Shown here: positions 26,609 through 35,169 of the stretch, piece by piece | Layout of the letters: each line of letters opens with the position of its first letter | How positions within the stretch are numbered: position 1 is the stretch's first letter | Assembly: GCF_013031245.1 (NCBI RefSeq) | Contig: NZ_WPZL01000018.1 | Coordinates: forward strand, 22,968-86,967 | DNA: 64,000 bases | Reading direction: 5' to 3' | From: Ruegeria lacuscaerulensis | Lineage (GTDB): Bacteria > Pseudomonadota > Alphaproteobacteria > Rhodobacterales > Rhodobacteraceae | The notes under the pieces: model-generated | What the model was told of the DNA's origin: nothing | The model's input: only the letters and a program-made list of their open reading frames with translations | The model's database searches: none | Translations under genes and position numbers: made by a program

Positions 26609-26874
26609 TCACCTTTGCAATCTGGTTTGCCTTTGCCTGTTTCGGCGCCGCCATCATGATGTGCCTGTGGCGGATTATTACCGCTGATGGGGTCGGCACA
26701 CGCGTTCTTGCCCTGGACACAATGGTCATTAACACCATTGCCCTGATAATCCTCTACGGATTGGCGCTGGGAACCGAGATATTTTTCGAATCCGCTATGA
26801 TCATCGCCATGCTGGGCTTTGTTTCAACCGTGGCTTACGCGCGCTTCATGCTGCGCGGTAACATTATCGAGTGA
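26605..26874 (+). CDS. mrpF: Mrp antiporter subunit F
   Basis: An 89-residue subunit with three helices (about 3-22, 34-52, 58-80). The block WRIITADGVGTRVLALDTM and the following MVINTIALIILYGLAL mark MnhF; its conserved aspartate near 35 is present. It overlaps mrpE by four bases. Confidence 0.94.
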   Translation: MITFAIWFAFACFGAAIMMCLWRIITADGVGTRVLALDTMVINTIALIILYGLALGTEIFFESAMIIAMLGFVSTVAYARFMLRGNIIE

Positions 26875-26881
26875 GGGCGAC

Positions 26882-27268
26882 ATGAGTTTCATATTCGAAT
26901 TCCTGATCGCGTTCTTCTTGATCGTGTCCGGCATTTTCGGCTTTGTCGGATCCTATGGGATGATCAAGCTGAGAGACCCGATGTCCCGACTGCATGCGCC
27001 CACCAAAGCGACGACGCTGGGTGTGGGGGGAGTATTGCTGGCATCGATCTTCCATTCAATACTGATCGAACAGCATCTTTCTCTGCATGAACTGCTGATC
27101 ACGCTGTTTCTGTTCCTGACTGCCCCGATCACGGCCCTGTTCATTGCCAAATGGCATATTCACCGCCATGAATTGCCCAGCGATCTGCCGGATGCGGGCA
27201 AGGATGAGCTTTGGGCCACCCATGCAGTCGAGCAGGTCGAAGATGTCCCTGACCACAGCAAGACCTGA
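26882..27268 (+). CDS. mrpG: Mrp antiporter subunit G
   Basis: A 128-residue subunit with three helices. KLRDPMSRLHAPTKATTLGV is the MnhG signature, followed by the LLITLFLFLTAPITALFIAK helix. ATG 26882 is chosen over an upstream extension inside mrpF because it follows the mrpF stop by seven bases and preserves the usual N-terminus. It closes the mrp operon; selD begins five bases after its stop and may be read through. Confidence 0.94.
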   Translation: MSFIFEFLIAFFLIVSGIFGFVGSYGMIKLRDPMSRLHAPTKATTLGVGGVLLASIFHSILIEQHLSLHELLITLFLFLTAPITALFIAKWHIHRHELPSDLPDAGKDELWATHAVEQVEDVPDHSKT

Positions 27269-27273
27269 ATTCC

Positions 27274-29433
27274 ATGCACCAACCTCCGCTACCGCTGACC
27301 CGTGATCTGGTTCTGATTGGCGGCGGGCACACACATGCGCTTGTATTGCGCAAATGGAGTATGAACCCTCTGCCCGGCGCGCTGGTGACTGTGATCAATC
27401 CAGGTCCAACCGCCCCCTACTCTGGGATGCTGCCAGGTTTTGTCGCCGGGCATTACGACAGGTGGGAGCTGGACATTGATCTTGTGCGGCTGGCCCGTTT
27501 CGCAGGCGCACGGGTTATTCTTGGTCCGGTCGAGGGGATCGACACAGACCGCCGCCAAGTTTATGTGCCAGGTCGCCCTCCGGTAGAATTCGATGTCGCC
27601 TCGGTCAACGTGGGGATCACTTCGGACATGCCAGCCCTGCCCGGGTTTGCCGATCACGCGGTCCCGGCCAAACCCCTTGGTGCCTTCGCGGCGCGATGGG
27701 CTGAATATCTGGAGGGCACCGGCCCTGCCTCGGTCGCTGTGATCGGCGGCGGCGTCGCGGGCGTCGAACTGGTCATGGCCATGGCCCATGCCTTGCGCAC
27801 CAAAGGCCGGACAGCGCAGGTGACGTTGATCGACAATGCCTCGGCCTTGACTGCGACCGGGGCAAAGGCGGCGGCGACCATCCGCCGGGCGATGGCCGAT
27901 CTGGGCGTGGACGTGATCGAAAACGTCGCCATTGCACGTATCGGTGAGGATCATATTGCCCTGACGGATGGCCGCGAGATTCCGGCCTCGTTCGTGACCG
28001 GTGCCGCCGGAGCCCGCCCGTACGATTGGATCACCCGGACAGGGCTTGATCTAAAGGATGGGTACATTCGGGTGAACGGGCATCTGCAATCCAGCGACCC
28101 TGCGATCTTTGCAGCAGGGGATTGTGCCCACTTGTCCGAAAACCCCAGACCCAAGGCCGGCGTATATGCAGTACGTGAGGCGCCGGTCTTGTTCGATAAC
28201 TTGCGCGCGGCATTGGGAGCCGGGCGAATGCGCCGGTACAGGCCTCAGAAGGATTACCTGAAACTGATATCGCTGGGCGGCAAATCGGCGCTGGCCGAAC
28301 GTCTTGGCACATCTTTCAGCGGGCCGTTAATGTGGAAATGGAAGAACCACATCGACCAGACATTCATGAACAAATTCAGGGACCTGCCGCAGATGACGCG
28401 CCCTGACCTTCCACGGCACCATGCGGCAGGATTGCATGAGGCATTGGGCGAAAAGCCCATGTGCGGCGGATGCGGCGCAAAGGTCGGGCGTAATGCTCTG
28501 CAAAACGCACTCAGAGATCTGCCAGCGCCGCGGCGCACAGACGTCACTCAACTGCCCGGGGACGATGCTGCCTTGCTGACAACCGGCGGCGTGCAACAAG
28601 TCATGACCACGGACCATCTGCGTGGCTTCACCAATGATCCTGTTTTAATGGCACGTATCGCCGCCGTTCACGCACTGGGGGATATCTGGGCAATGGGGGC
28701 CTGCCCGCAGGCCGCGACCGCGACAATCATCCTGCCGCGCATGTCGCCCGAATTACAGCACCGCACAATGGCTGAGATCATGACCACCGCCAGTGAAGTC
28801 ATCGACGCGGCCGGGGCCGAGATCGTGGGCGGGCACAGTTCGATGGGTGACGAGATGACCATCGGGTTTACCCTGACCGGCCTGTGTGAGGGCGATCCGA
28901 TCACGCTGTCGGGCGCGCGACCGGGTGATGCGCTGATACTGACCAAACCTCTTGGCAGCGGCGTGCTGATGGCCGCCGAAATGGCGGGTCATGCCGATGG
29001 AGCCTGGATTGCCGATGCTTTCCGCCAAATGGTGCAGCCGCAGGGTGAGGCGTCCCGCATTCTGGCCGGTGCCCATGCGATGACCGATGTGACCGGCTTT
29101 GGTCTTGCCGGACACCTGCAGGGAATATGCGAAGCCTCAGGGTGTGGGGCCACGCTCGATTTGGATACAATTCCGTTGATGGCCGGGGCGTTGAAGCTTA
29201 GCGCGCAGGGCGTACGGTCGACCATTTACAACGATAACCGCTCGGTCGTGCCTGAACTGCCACATGGCGACAAAGTCGATCTCCTTTTCGATCCGCAAAC
29301 CGCCGGAGGGTTGCTGGCCGCAGTCGCTGCAGATCAGGCGCATGGGTTGTGCGAAGACTTGAGGCAAGCGGGTTATCCGGCGGTTATCATTGGCCATTTT
29401 ACCGACACCCCGGGGGTGCGCCTTCAAAGCTGA
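27274..29433 (+). CDS. selD: Selenide, water dikinase SelD fused to an NADH-dehydrogenase-like flavoprotein
   Basis: The 719-residue protein has two parts. Residues 1 to about 370 are a type II NADH dehydrogenase-like FAD/NAD(P) module with LIGGGHTHALVLRKW (about 12-26), VIGGGVAGVELVMAMA and IFAAGDCAHL. Residues about 385-719 are selenophosphate synthetase: MCGGCGAKVG with the catalytic cysteine position at 400 (ordinary Cys, no selenocysteine), then QLPGDDAALL, GDIWAMGACPQ and GGHSSMGDEMT. It makes selenophosphate from selenide and ATP. The flavin part may supply or reduce selenium, which is inference. Its 3' end overlaps that of convergent selU by 10 bases. Confidence 0.95.
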   Translation: MHQPPLPLTRDLVLIGGGHTHALVLRKWSMNPLPGALVTVINPGPTAPYSGMLPGFVAGHYDRWELDIDLVRLARFAGARVILGPVEGIDTDRRQVYVPGRPPVEFDVASVNVGITSDMPALPGFADHAVPAKPLGAFAARWAEYLEGTGPASVAVIGGGVAGVELVMAMAHALRTKGRTAQVTLIDNASALTATGAKAAATIRRAMADLGVDVIENVAIARIGEDHIALTDGREIPASFVTGAAGARPYDWITRTGLDLKDGYIRVNGHLQSSDPAIFAAGDCAHLSENPRPKAGVYAVREAPVLFDNLRAALGAGRMRRYRPQKDYLKLISLGGKSALAERLGTSFSGPLMWKWKNHIDQTFMNKFRDLPQMTRPDLPRHHAAGLHEALGEKPMCGGCGAKVGRNALQNALRDLPAPRRTDVTQLPGDDAALLTTGGVQQVMTTDHLRGFTNDPVLMARIAAVHALGDIWAMGACPQAATATIILPRMSPELQHRTMAEIMTTASEVIDAAGAEIVGGHSSMGDEMTIGFTLTGLCEGDPITLSGARPGDALILTKPLGSGVLMAAEMAGHADGAWIADAFRQMVQPQGEASRILAGAHAMTDVTGFGLAGHLQGICEASGCGATLDLDTIPLMAGALKLSAQGVRSTIYNDNRSVVPELPHGDKVDLLFDPQTAGGLLAAVAADQAHGLCEDLRQAGYPAVIIGHFTDTPGVRLQS

Positions 29434-30476
29434 TCCAGAACGCGTTCAATATCCGCTGCGGTGTCTTGCAGCCCTGCCGCATCTAGTGTCGGCGCATCAA
29501 TCCGGGCAATAACTTCTGCAGTTCTAGAACGGCTGGATTTTGCATAGGCCGGGTCGTAGTGCTGCTCCATCAGAGCCCGGGTCAGACCCTGCTTATCGTC
29601 AGCGTCAATCAAGGCAAGCCAGCCATCTACGACTTCATGTCCCCTGTGAAACCGCAGCGGAGACAGGCGGTCTCGTAACCGGTCTGCGTCCGACAGGATA
29701 TCGTCATAGGCGTTCACCAGGTAAGCCATGCGCGCTTCGATAGGTGCGTTGATCTGAACACGCGGCGCGACGCGCAGAGCAGCCCAAAGGCTCGGCGGAA
29801 GGATCAGCGAACCGATCTTGGAAGATTCCGCCTCGACGACCACCGGGCGCGCGCTGTCCAAAAGGCACAATGTGGCAGCCAGCGCAGACTCGAACGCCTT
29901 CTGACTGGGTTGCCCGCCCGGCATTTCCCCCAGCAAAGACCCGCGATGGTTGGCGATCCCTTCGAGATCCAGTACCTGAACTCCGCGCGCCTTCAGATGG
30001 GTTAAAAGATCCGTTTTGGCCGTGCCCGTATAACCGTCCAACGCGATCATCCGATACGGCAGGGAATTGTCGTAGAGAAATTTTTTCACCAGCCGGCGAT
30101 AGGTGCGGTACCCGCCCTCAACAACCTCCGCTCTCCAGCCGATTTGTTGCAGCATCCAGGTGAAAGAGCCTGACCGTTGCCCGCCACGCCAGCAATAGAC
30201 CAAAGGTTTCCAGCCGCCTTCGTGATGAGCTAGGCTGTTCTCGATGTGATAGGCGGCATTACGAAACACCAGCGCCGCGCCCAGTTTTCGCGCCAGAAAT
30301 GGGCTTTGCTGAACATAGATCGTCCCCACGTGCGCGCGTTCTTGATTGTCCAGAACCGGAAGGTTGATGGCACCCGGCAAATGGTCTTCGGCAAATTCCG
30401 CCGGGCTGCGCACATCGATAACCGTGTCAAAATCATGCGCGTAAAGGCTGGGCAGGTCAGTGAATTTCAGAGCCAT
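29424..30476 (-). CDS. selU: tRNA 2-selenouridine synthase SelU/MnmH
   Basis: The 350-residue enzyme replaces sulfur with selenium in 2-thiouridine at the tRNA wobble position, using selenophosphate from SelD. The N-terminal rhodanese domain (about 10-135) has VIDVRSPAEFAEDHLPGAIN and the catalytic cysteine at 95 in YCWRGGQRSG. A P-loop ATPase-like domain follows with DGYTGTAKTDLL (lysine 154). No selA or selB is seen in this window, so tRNA modification may be the main use of selenophosphate here. Confidence 0.95.
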   Translation of the reverse strand: MALKFTDLPSLYAHDFDTVIDVRSPAEFAEDHLPGAINLPVLDNQERAHVGTIYVQQSPFLARKLGAALVFRNAAYHIENSLAHHEGGWKPLVYCWRGGQRSGSFTWMLQQIGWRAEVVEGGYRTYRRLVKKFLYDNSLPYRMIALDGYTGTAKTDLLTHLKARGVQVLDLEGIANHRGSLLGEMPGGQPSQKAFESALAATLCLLDSARPVVVEAESSKIGSLILPPSLWAALRVAPRVQINAPIEARMAYLVNAYDDILSDADRLRDRLSPLRFHRGHEVVDGWLALIDADDKQGLTRALMEQHYDPAYAKSSRSRTAEVIARIDAPTLDAAGLQDTAADIERVLDQL

Positions 30477-30520
30477 GTCAGTGGTCTATCCTGCGTGGGC
30501 CCAATTGAAAAGGCGCTCCG

Positions 30521-31186
30521 TCAAGCCGGGACAGGCTCAATCAGGTTCGAGCCGCTGGCCCGGTTTGAATTCACAGCAGGGTCAACGCGGTAAAACTCCA
30601 ACACATCCTCGGCTCCGGGCTGCAACAAACGTGCGGCTCCCCTACCCACTTCACCCAGCCAAAGCGGCCATTCGTCGGGCTCCAGGATCAGCGGCATCCG
30701 GTGGTGAATGACGCTTAGATTGCGGTTGGCAGCCGTCGTTACGATGGCACAGGTTCCTTGCCGCGCATCGTCTTTTCCCCAATCCTGCCATACCCCGGCA
30801 AAAGCAATCGGCGCGCCGTCTTTGCGATGAATATACCACGGTAGTCGAGCGCCTTGCTCTGTCTTTGTCCATTCGTAAAATCCGGTCGCAACGATCAGGC
30901 ATCTCCGTTCGCGGCAGGCAGCGCGAAAAGCAGGCTTGTCGGCCAGTGTTTCGGCGCGCGCATTGATCAACAATGGCCCGGCGGTCTCGGATTTATACCA
31001 ATGCGGCAGAAATCCCCAACGCAGCGGATTCAACCTACGCCCGGAATCTCCGGCGCGCACCACATGCACTTGATTTGTCGGACAAACATTGAAATTGGGC
31101 ACTGCAGGCAGCGTGTTCGCCGGTCGCGCAGAAAACAGCTGTGCCATCGCGTCATTAGGAAGGGTTATTGCAAACCGTCCGCACAT
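30521..31186 (-). CDS. yedK: SRAP-family abasic-site DNA-protein crosslinker (YedK/HMCES)
   Basis: A 221-residue SOS response-associated peptidase-family protein. It shields abasic sites in single-stranded DNA by forming a thiazolidine crosslink through cysteine 2. The key residues are visible: MCGRFA (C2), LINARAET (N75), GFYEWTK (E105) and the histidine at 161 in VIHHRMPLIL. After removal of Met1 the cysteine is N-terminal, so the start is certain. It faces the TPR-sulfotransferase gene across 55 bases. Confidence 0.95.
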   Translation of the reverse strand: MCGRFAITLPNDAMAQLFSARPANTLPAVPNFNVCPTNQVHVVRAGDSGRRLNPLRWGFLPHWYKSETAGPLLINARAETLADKPAFRAACRERRCLIVATGFYEWTKTEQGARLPWYIHRKDGAPIAFAGVWQDWGKDDARQGTCAIVTTAANRNLSVIHHRMPLILEPDEWPLWLGEVGRGAARLLQPGAEDVLEFYRVDPAVNSNRASGSNLIEPVPA

Positions 31187-31241
31187 GGGTAAAAAACCTT
31201 CAATAATCGTTGCAAACAGGCACAGGGTGTCACGGGGTCAT

Positions 31242-32894
31242 ATGCAAAATCAAACAGCGAAAACCCTAAAAAACAAGGCGGTGGCTGCTCTGGACGCGGG
31301 CAAGCTGCAGCAGGCGTTGAAAAAGGCGCAGCTCGGGGCCAAAAAATTCCCCAAGGATTCCGATTTCCATGCCATATCGGGCTTTGTCCTTACCGAAATG
31401 AAGCAATACAAAAAGTCCATACCGTATTTCGTTGAAGCATCCCGGATGAAACCGGATGATCCGCAATTCGTGGAAAACCTTGCAAATGCCCTGATGCAGA
31501 CCCGCCAGATTTCGAAGGCGCTGGAGTATACCGAGCAAAAGCTGGAACAATTCCCCAACAACAAAGAGTTGAACCGCGTCCTCGATGAGATCCATTTGAA
31601 GGGCCACAATTGGCGTAACATGATCGAACACGCGACCCAAAAGCTGGAAAGCGATCCGGAAAATGTAAGCCTTTTGACTAAGCGGGCTCGCGCTTTCGGG
31701 AAGATCGGATTTGTTGATGACAACTCGCGCGATATCTCACGCGCCTATAAGTTGGCGCCAGACGATGAAAAAATTGCCTTTTTGAAGTCGGTGAACCTGC
31801 ACCAGAGCGGTGACAAAATGGGGTCGACGACGATTTTGCGCAAAATTCTAGCCGAAAACCCTGAGCACGTGTCAGCCCTGCTGCAGCTGTCGACGATGAT
31901 AAGCAAAGAAGACGCTCCGGAACTCTTGGAAGCAGTCCAAGCTGCAATCGAAAATAGTGAAGAACCGCATTCGGAACTTGAATTTGCCAAGGCGCATGCG
32001 ATCGCAAAAAACGACGGGCTGGGCGCGGCCCTGCCGCAGTTTGCCCGGGCCAATTCACTGCAGCATGAATCGCTTCCGTACGACTTCGGGGAAGAAGAAG
32101 AAAAACTGCGAGTTATCACCAGCCTGTTTCCTGTCGGGGCCGAGATACCGGACTCCGGGCTAAACGAGTTGCCACTTCCGATTTTCGTTTTGGGTCAACC
32201 CCGCTCGGGCACGACCCTGATGGAAATGATGCTGAGTTCCGCACCTGACATTGCTGGTTGCGGAGAGCTTACGGTCGGGGCCGATTTGTCGCGTGATTTC
32301 GAGAAGAAGGGGCAGGCCTTCGACGCCACAAACGCCACCGAGTTCGCGCAGGAGTTTCGCAAGCTGATGCCTCCGATCCCCGAAGGATCTGCCGCGTTTG
32401 TCGACAAGATGCCTCACAACTTTCAGCGCGTGGGCTTCCTGTTGTCGGCCTTTCCCAATGCGAAGGTCATCAACATGCTGCGCGACCCCCGCGATGTCGG
32501 CTTGTCCAAATGGATAAGACGATTCCCGGCGGGCGGGATGCGCTATGCGTCGAACCTCAAATCCATCGCCCACACGGCGAACTTGTACCGCCGCTACATG
32601 GCCCATTGGGATGCCGTCTTTGGCGACAAAATTCTGACGGTCCCCTACGAAAAACTGGTGGCCGATCCAAAAACCTACAGCCAACAGGTTGCCGCGTTCT
32701 GCGAAATCGAGTGGAACGAGACAATGATGCGCCCGGAAGAGAACACCAAGCAGGTGAGAACAGCCAGTATCGACCAGGTTCGCAACAAAATCTCAACCAA
32801 ATCCGTTGGTGGTTGGCAGAGTGTGTCCGAGCATATCCAACCGATGTTGGAAGGTTTCGACCCTGCGCTCTGGCCAGAATATAAAATGGGTTGA
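31242..32894 (+). CDS. TPR-sulfotransferase fusion protein
   Basis: The 550-residue protein has TPR repeats over about residues 1-260 (lysine-rich at first, then repeats such as FVENLANALMQTRQISKALE) and a sulfotransferase domain over about 300-540. The PAPS-binding loop is VLGQPRSGTTLMEMML, the second motif NMLRDPRDVGLSKW carries the 3'-phosphate site, and DKMPHNFQRVGFL is typical of the family. The acceptor is unknown; polysaccharide or protein are both possible. ATG 31242 follows CACGGGG; an in-frame ATG at 31185 would add 19 residues and overlap the yedK start. A bidirectional terminator follows. Confidence 0.88.
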   Translation: MQNQTAKTLKNKAVAALDAGKLQQALKKAQLGAKKFPKDSDFHAISGFVLTEMKQYKKSIPYFVEASRMKPDDPQFVENLANALMQTRQISKALEYTEQKLEQFPNNKELNRVLDEIHLKGHNWRNMIEHATQKLESDPENVSLLTKRARAFGKIGFVDDNSRDISRAYKLAPDDEKIAFLKSVNLHQSGDKMGSTTILRKILAENPEHVSALLQLSTMISKEDAPELLEAVQAAIENSEEPHSELEFAKAHAIAKNDGLGAALPQFARANSLQHESLPYDFGEEEEKLRVITSLFPVGAEIPDSGLNELPLPIFVLGQPRSGTTLMEMMLSSAPDIAGCGELTVGADLSRDFEKKGQAFDATNATEFAQEFRKLMPPIPEGSAAFVDKMPHNFQRVGFLLSAFPNAKVINMLRDPRDVGLSKWIRRFPAGGMRYASNLKSIAHTANLYRRYMAHWDAVFGDKILTVPYEKLVADPKTYSQQVAAFCEIEWNETMMRPEENTKQVRTASIDQVRNKISTKSVGGWQSVSEHIQPMLEGFDPALWPEYKMG

Positions 32895-32904
32895 GTGAGT
32901 TCTG

Positions 32905-32939
32905 AAAAAAAGGCCGCATTCTTGGATGCGGCCTTTTTT
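32905..32939. terminator. Bidirectional terminator between convergent genes
   Basis: A run of seven A, then GGCCGCAT (32912-32919), a short loop, ATGCGGCC (32926-32933) and six T. The symmetric A and T tracts let it end transcripts of the TPR-sulfotransferase (plus strand) and of the 5'-nucleotidase (minus strand). Confidence 0.92.
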
Positions 32940-32956
32940 CATTTCTTGGTACAGGC

Positions 32957-34534
32957 TTACTTTTGCTTGATACGGCCATCCAGATAGGGCTGGTACGGCG
33001 CGTTTTTCGCCAGGTATTCGGCTGTAACATCTGCCAGATCCGGCCCAAAGTCGTAAGCGTTCTTGTCCTCACCTTCGAACATGCTGTACCCGTCGCCACC
33101 GTTGCGAACGTAGTTGTTCGTGACCACCAGGTAGGTAGCCGAAGGATCAATCGGGACGAACCCGTCTCCTTCTGCGACCATGACCTCGGACACTCGTCCT
33201 TCGTTCGGCGCGACCGCGGGGTCCCAGGTGAAGGTCAGGCCAGCGACCTGCGGGAAACGCCCCTTGACCTCTTCGACCTGGCTGACACCGTTTTCCAGAG
33301 CGTCGATGACACCCTGCCCGCTGATCTCGAAGGTCGACAGCGTGTTCTGGAATGGCAGCACCGTCAGCACTTCGCCCATTGTCACGTCACCCGGATCAAT
33401 CGAAGCACGCAAGCCACCCGAGTTTGCGATCGCTATCTGAGCGCCCTGATCCGCCACCCGCTCCAGCATGGCGTCTGCCACAAGGTTGCCCATCTCACAT
33501 TCCTGCACGCGGCAGATGGACCGGTCTCCTTCGATAGAGTCAGCAGCGTTTGCGACCACCTTGTTGCGGATTTCATCCAACGGAACGGCAAGTTCCGCGA
33601 TGCGGTCCAGTGCGGCCCGGTCTTCGGTCACAGCGTTGTCCATGATCAACGGCTCGCCTACCGCCTCGACCACATTGCCGTCGTCGTCAAATGTCACGTT
33701 CAACTCGCCCAGGAATTTGCCATAGGCATAGGCCTGCACGATCTGAACACCGTTGACTACGGTTGGGTAAGGCCCTGCGGCTTTGTCGGACGTGTTCGAC
33801 AGGTAGGTATTCGAGTGGCCTCCTACGATCACGTCCACACCAGTCGTTTCCTGCGCTACGCGCTGGTCAACACCATAGCCCGAGTGGCTGAGTACGATGA
33901 TCTTGTTGACCCCCTCACCGGTCAGTTTGTCGACCTCGGCCTGAACCGCCGGAACCGGATCCGAGAACGTGATGTTCGGACCGGGCGAAGCTATGTCATG
34001 GGTATCTTCTGGCGTCAGGCCGATCAGCCCGATCTTCTGCCCGCCCACTTCGATGACAGTGGATTTCTTGATCTTGTCGGTCAGCAGTTCTTCATCGGCA
34101 ATATCGGCATTCGACATCAGCACCGGAAAATCAACAGAGTCGATAAAGCCGCGCAGGACCTCTGGGCCATCGTCAAATTCGTGGTTTCCGACTGTCATCG
34201 CATTATAGCCCAGCTTGTTCATAAACTCAGCCGCGACTTTGCCTTTGTAATAGGTGTAGAACAGCGACCCTTGAAACTGGTCTCCACCGTCCACAAGAAT
34301 CGAGTTTTCGGCGCGTCCGCGCGCCTCATTCACTGCGGTCACCAGACGCGCGGAGCCGCCGAAGCATTTGCCTTCGGCGTTATCCTCGGCACCGCAACCG
34401 CTGTCGTATTTGTTGATCGGCTCAAAACGTGAGTGGAAATCGTTGGTGTGCAGAATCGTCAGTTTATATTCAGCGGCTGCCATGCCTGCGGTCAGGCCCA
34501 GAACGGCTGCTGAAGCCAATAAGCGCGTGAACAT
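32957..34534 (-). CDS. Periplasmic 5'-nucleotidase, UshA family
   Basis: The 525-residue protein has a signal peptide (about 1-21, ending MAAAE), an N-terminal metallophosphatase domain and a C-terminal nucleotidase domain. Metal-site motifs are LHTNDFHSRFEP, VDGGDQFQGS, VGNHEFDDGPE and VIVGGHSNTYL. The C-terminal part has NSGGLRASIDPGDVTMGEV and TNNYVRNGGDGYSMF, which stacks the nucleobase. It releases phosphate and nucleoside from external nucleotides, which could feed the salvage operon at 50181-54705. GGAG lies seven bases before the ATG. Confidence 0.94.
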   Translation of the reverse strand: MFTRLLASAAVLGLTAGMAAAEYKLTILHTNDFHSRFEPINKYDSGCGAEDNAEGKCFGGSARLVTAVNEARGRAENSILVDGGDQFQGSLFYTYYKGKVAAEFMNKLGYNAMTVGNHEFDDGPEVLRGFIDSVDFPVLMSNADIADEELLTDKIKKSTVIEVGGQKIGLIGLTPEDTHDIASPGPNITFSDPVPAVQAEVDKLTGEGVNKIIVLSHSGYGVDQRVAQETTGVDVIVGGHSNTYLSNTSDKAAGPYPTVVNGVQIVQAYAYGKFLGELNVTFDDDGNVVEAVGEPLIMDNAVTEDRAALDRIAELAVPLDEIRNKVVANAADSIEGDRSICRVQECEMGNLVADAMLERVADQGAQIAIANSGGLRASIDPGDVTMGEVLTVLPFQNTLSTFEISGQGVIDALENGVSQVEEVKGRFPQVAGLTFTWDPAVAPNEGRVSEVMVAEGDGFVPIDPSATYLVVTNNYVRNGGDGYSMFEGEDKNAYDFGPDLADVTAEYLAKNAPYQPYLDGRIKQK

Positions 34535-34642
34535 TTTGATACTCCCAGTTGTTATTGGCCGCGATGGTGCGACGTGTAATCCAAAGAGTCAAAGGGGGAA
34601 ATCCGGGTTGATTCTACCCGGCGCGCGGGGCATCACGGCACC

Positions 34643-34981
34643 ATGCTGATTTACAAGATTTTCCGGGCCGACGAATGGGCCACGTTGCAGGCTCAGGGAG
34701 CCTCGGACGGGGCACCGATAGATATTTCGGACGGGTATGTCCATTTCTCGACCGCCAAACAGGCCGCCGAGACCGCCACCAAGCATTTTTCGGGGGTCGA
34801 AGGTTTGACCCTGTTGGCCTGCGATGCGGATGCGATGGGCGATGACCTGAAATGGGAGGCTTCGCGCGGGGGCGCGCTGTTCCCGCATCTCTACCGCAAG
34901 ATCCGCATGACTGATGTGGTGTGGTCGCGCCCCTTGCCCTTTGTTGGTGAAGTCCACCAATTCCCCAAGGAGATGAAGTGA
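34643..34981 (+). CDS. DUF952 family protein
   Basis: A 112-residue cytosolic protein that starts MLIYKIFRADEWATLQ and has DGYVHFSTAKQAAETATKHF and FPHLYRKIRMTDVVW, all typical of DUF952. Its biochemical role is unknown. It is transcribed away from the 5'-nucleotidase and its stop overlaps the next small frame (GTGA at 34978-34981). Together with pyrD and an arsC-like gene it forms a probable operon. Confidence 0.9.
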   Translation: MLIYKIFRADEWATLQAQGASDGAPIDISDGYVHFSTAKQAAETATKHFSGVEGLTLLACDADAMGDDLKWEASRGGALFPHLYRKIRMTDVVWSRPLPFVGEVHQFPKEMK

Positions 34982-35169
34982 CTATTCTCATCAATCCCGA
35001 CCGCGCCCAATTCGGGGCTTTCATCGCGCGCCACCCCACCGCGCACGCATTTCTTGAGATGGGCGCTGAGCCCATAGACCAGGCGGCAGCGAAACACAGG
35101 CAAGCGGCCGCAGAGACTTCACGGCTGAACCCCTGTGCACCAACTCAAGGCCGAGGTGCGTTCGGATGA
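34978..35169 (+). CDS. Possible small protein between DUF952 and pyrD
   Basis: A 63-codon frame starts at GTG 34978, overlapping the DUF952 stop (GTGA), and stops at 35167-35169, overlapping the pyrD start (ATGA). AAGGAGATGAA directly before it offers a ribosome site. The product has no family I recognise and looks partly low-complexity (alanine-rich near 40-47). The double stop/start overlap favours real translation, if only to couple pyrD to the upstream gene. Without homologues it stays doubtful. Confidence 0.4.
   Translation: MTILINPDRAQFGAFIARHPTAHAFLEMGAEPIDQAAAKHRQAAAETSRLNPCAPTQGRGAFG

Noticed and set aside
32963..34432. A 489-codon plus-strand frame opposite the 5'-nucleotidase
   Set aside because: The minus-strand gene has a signal peptide, metal motifs and a good ribosome site; the opposite frame has no recognisable content.
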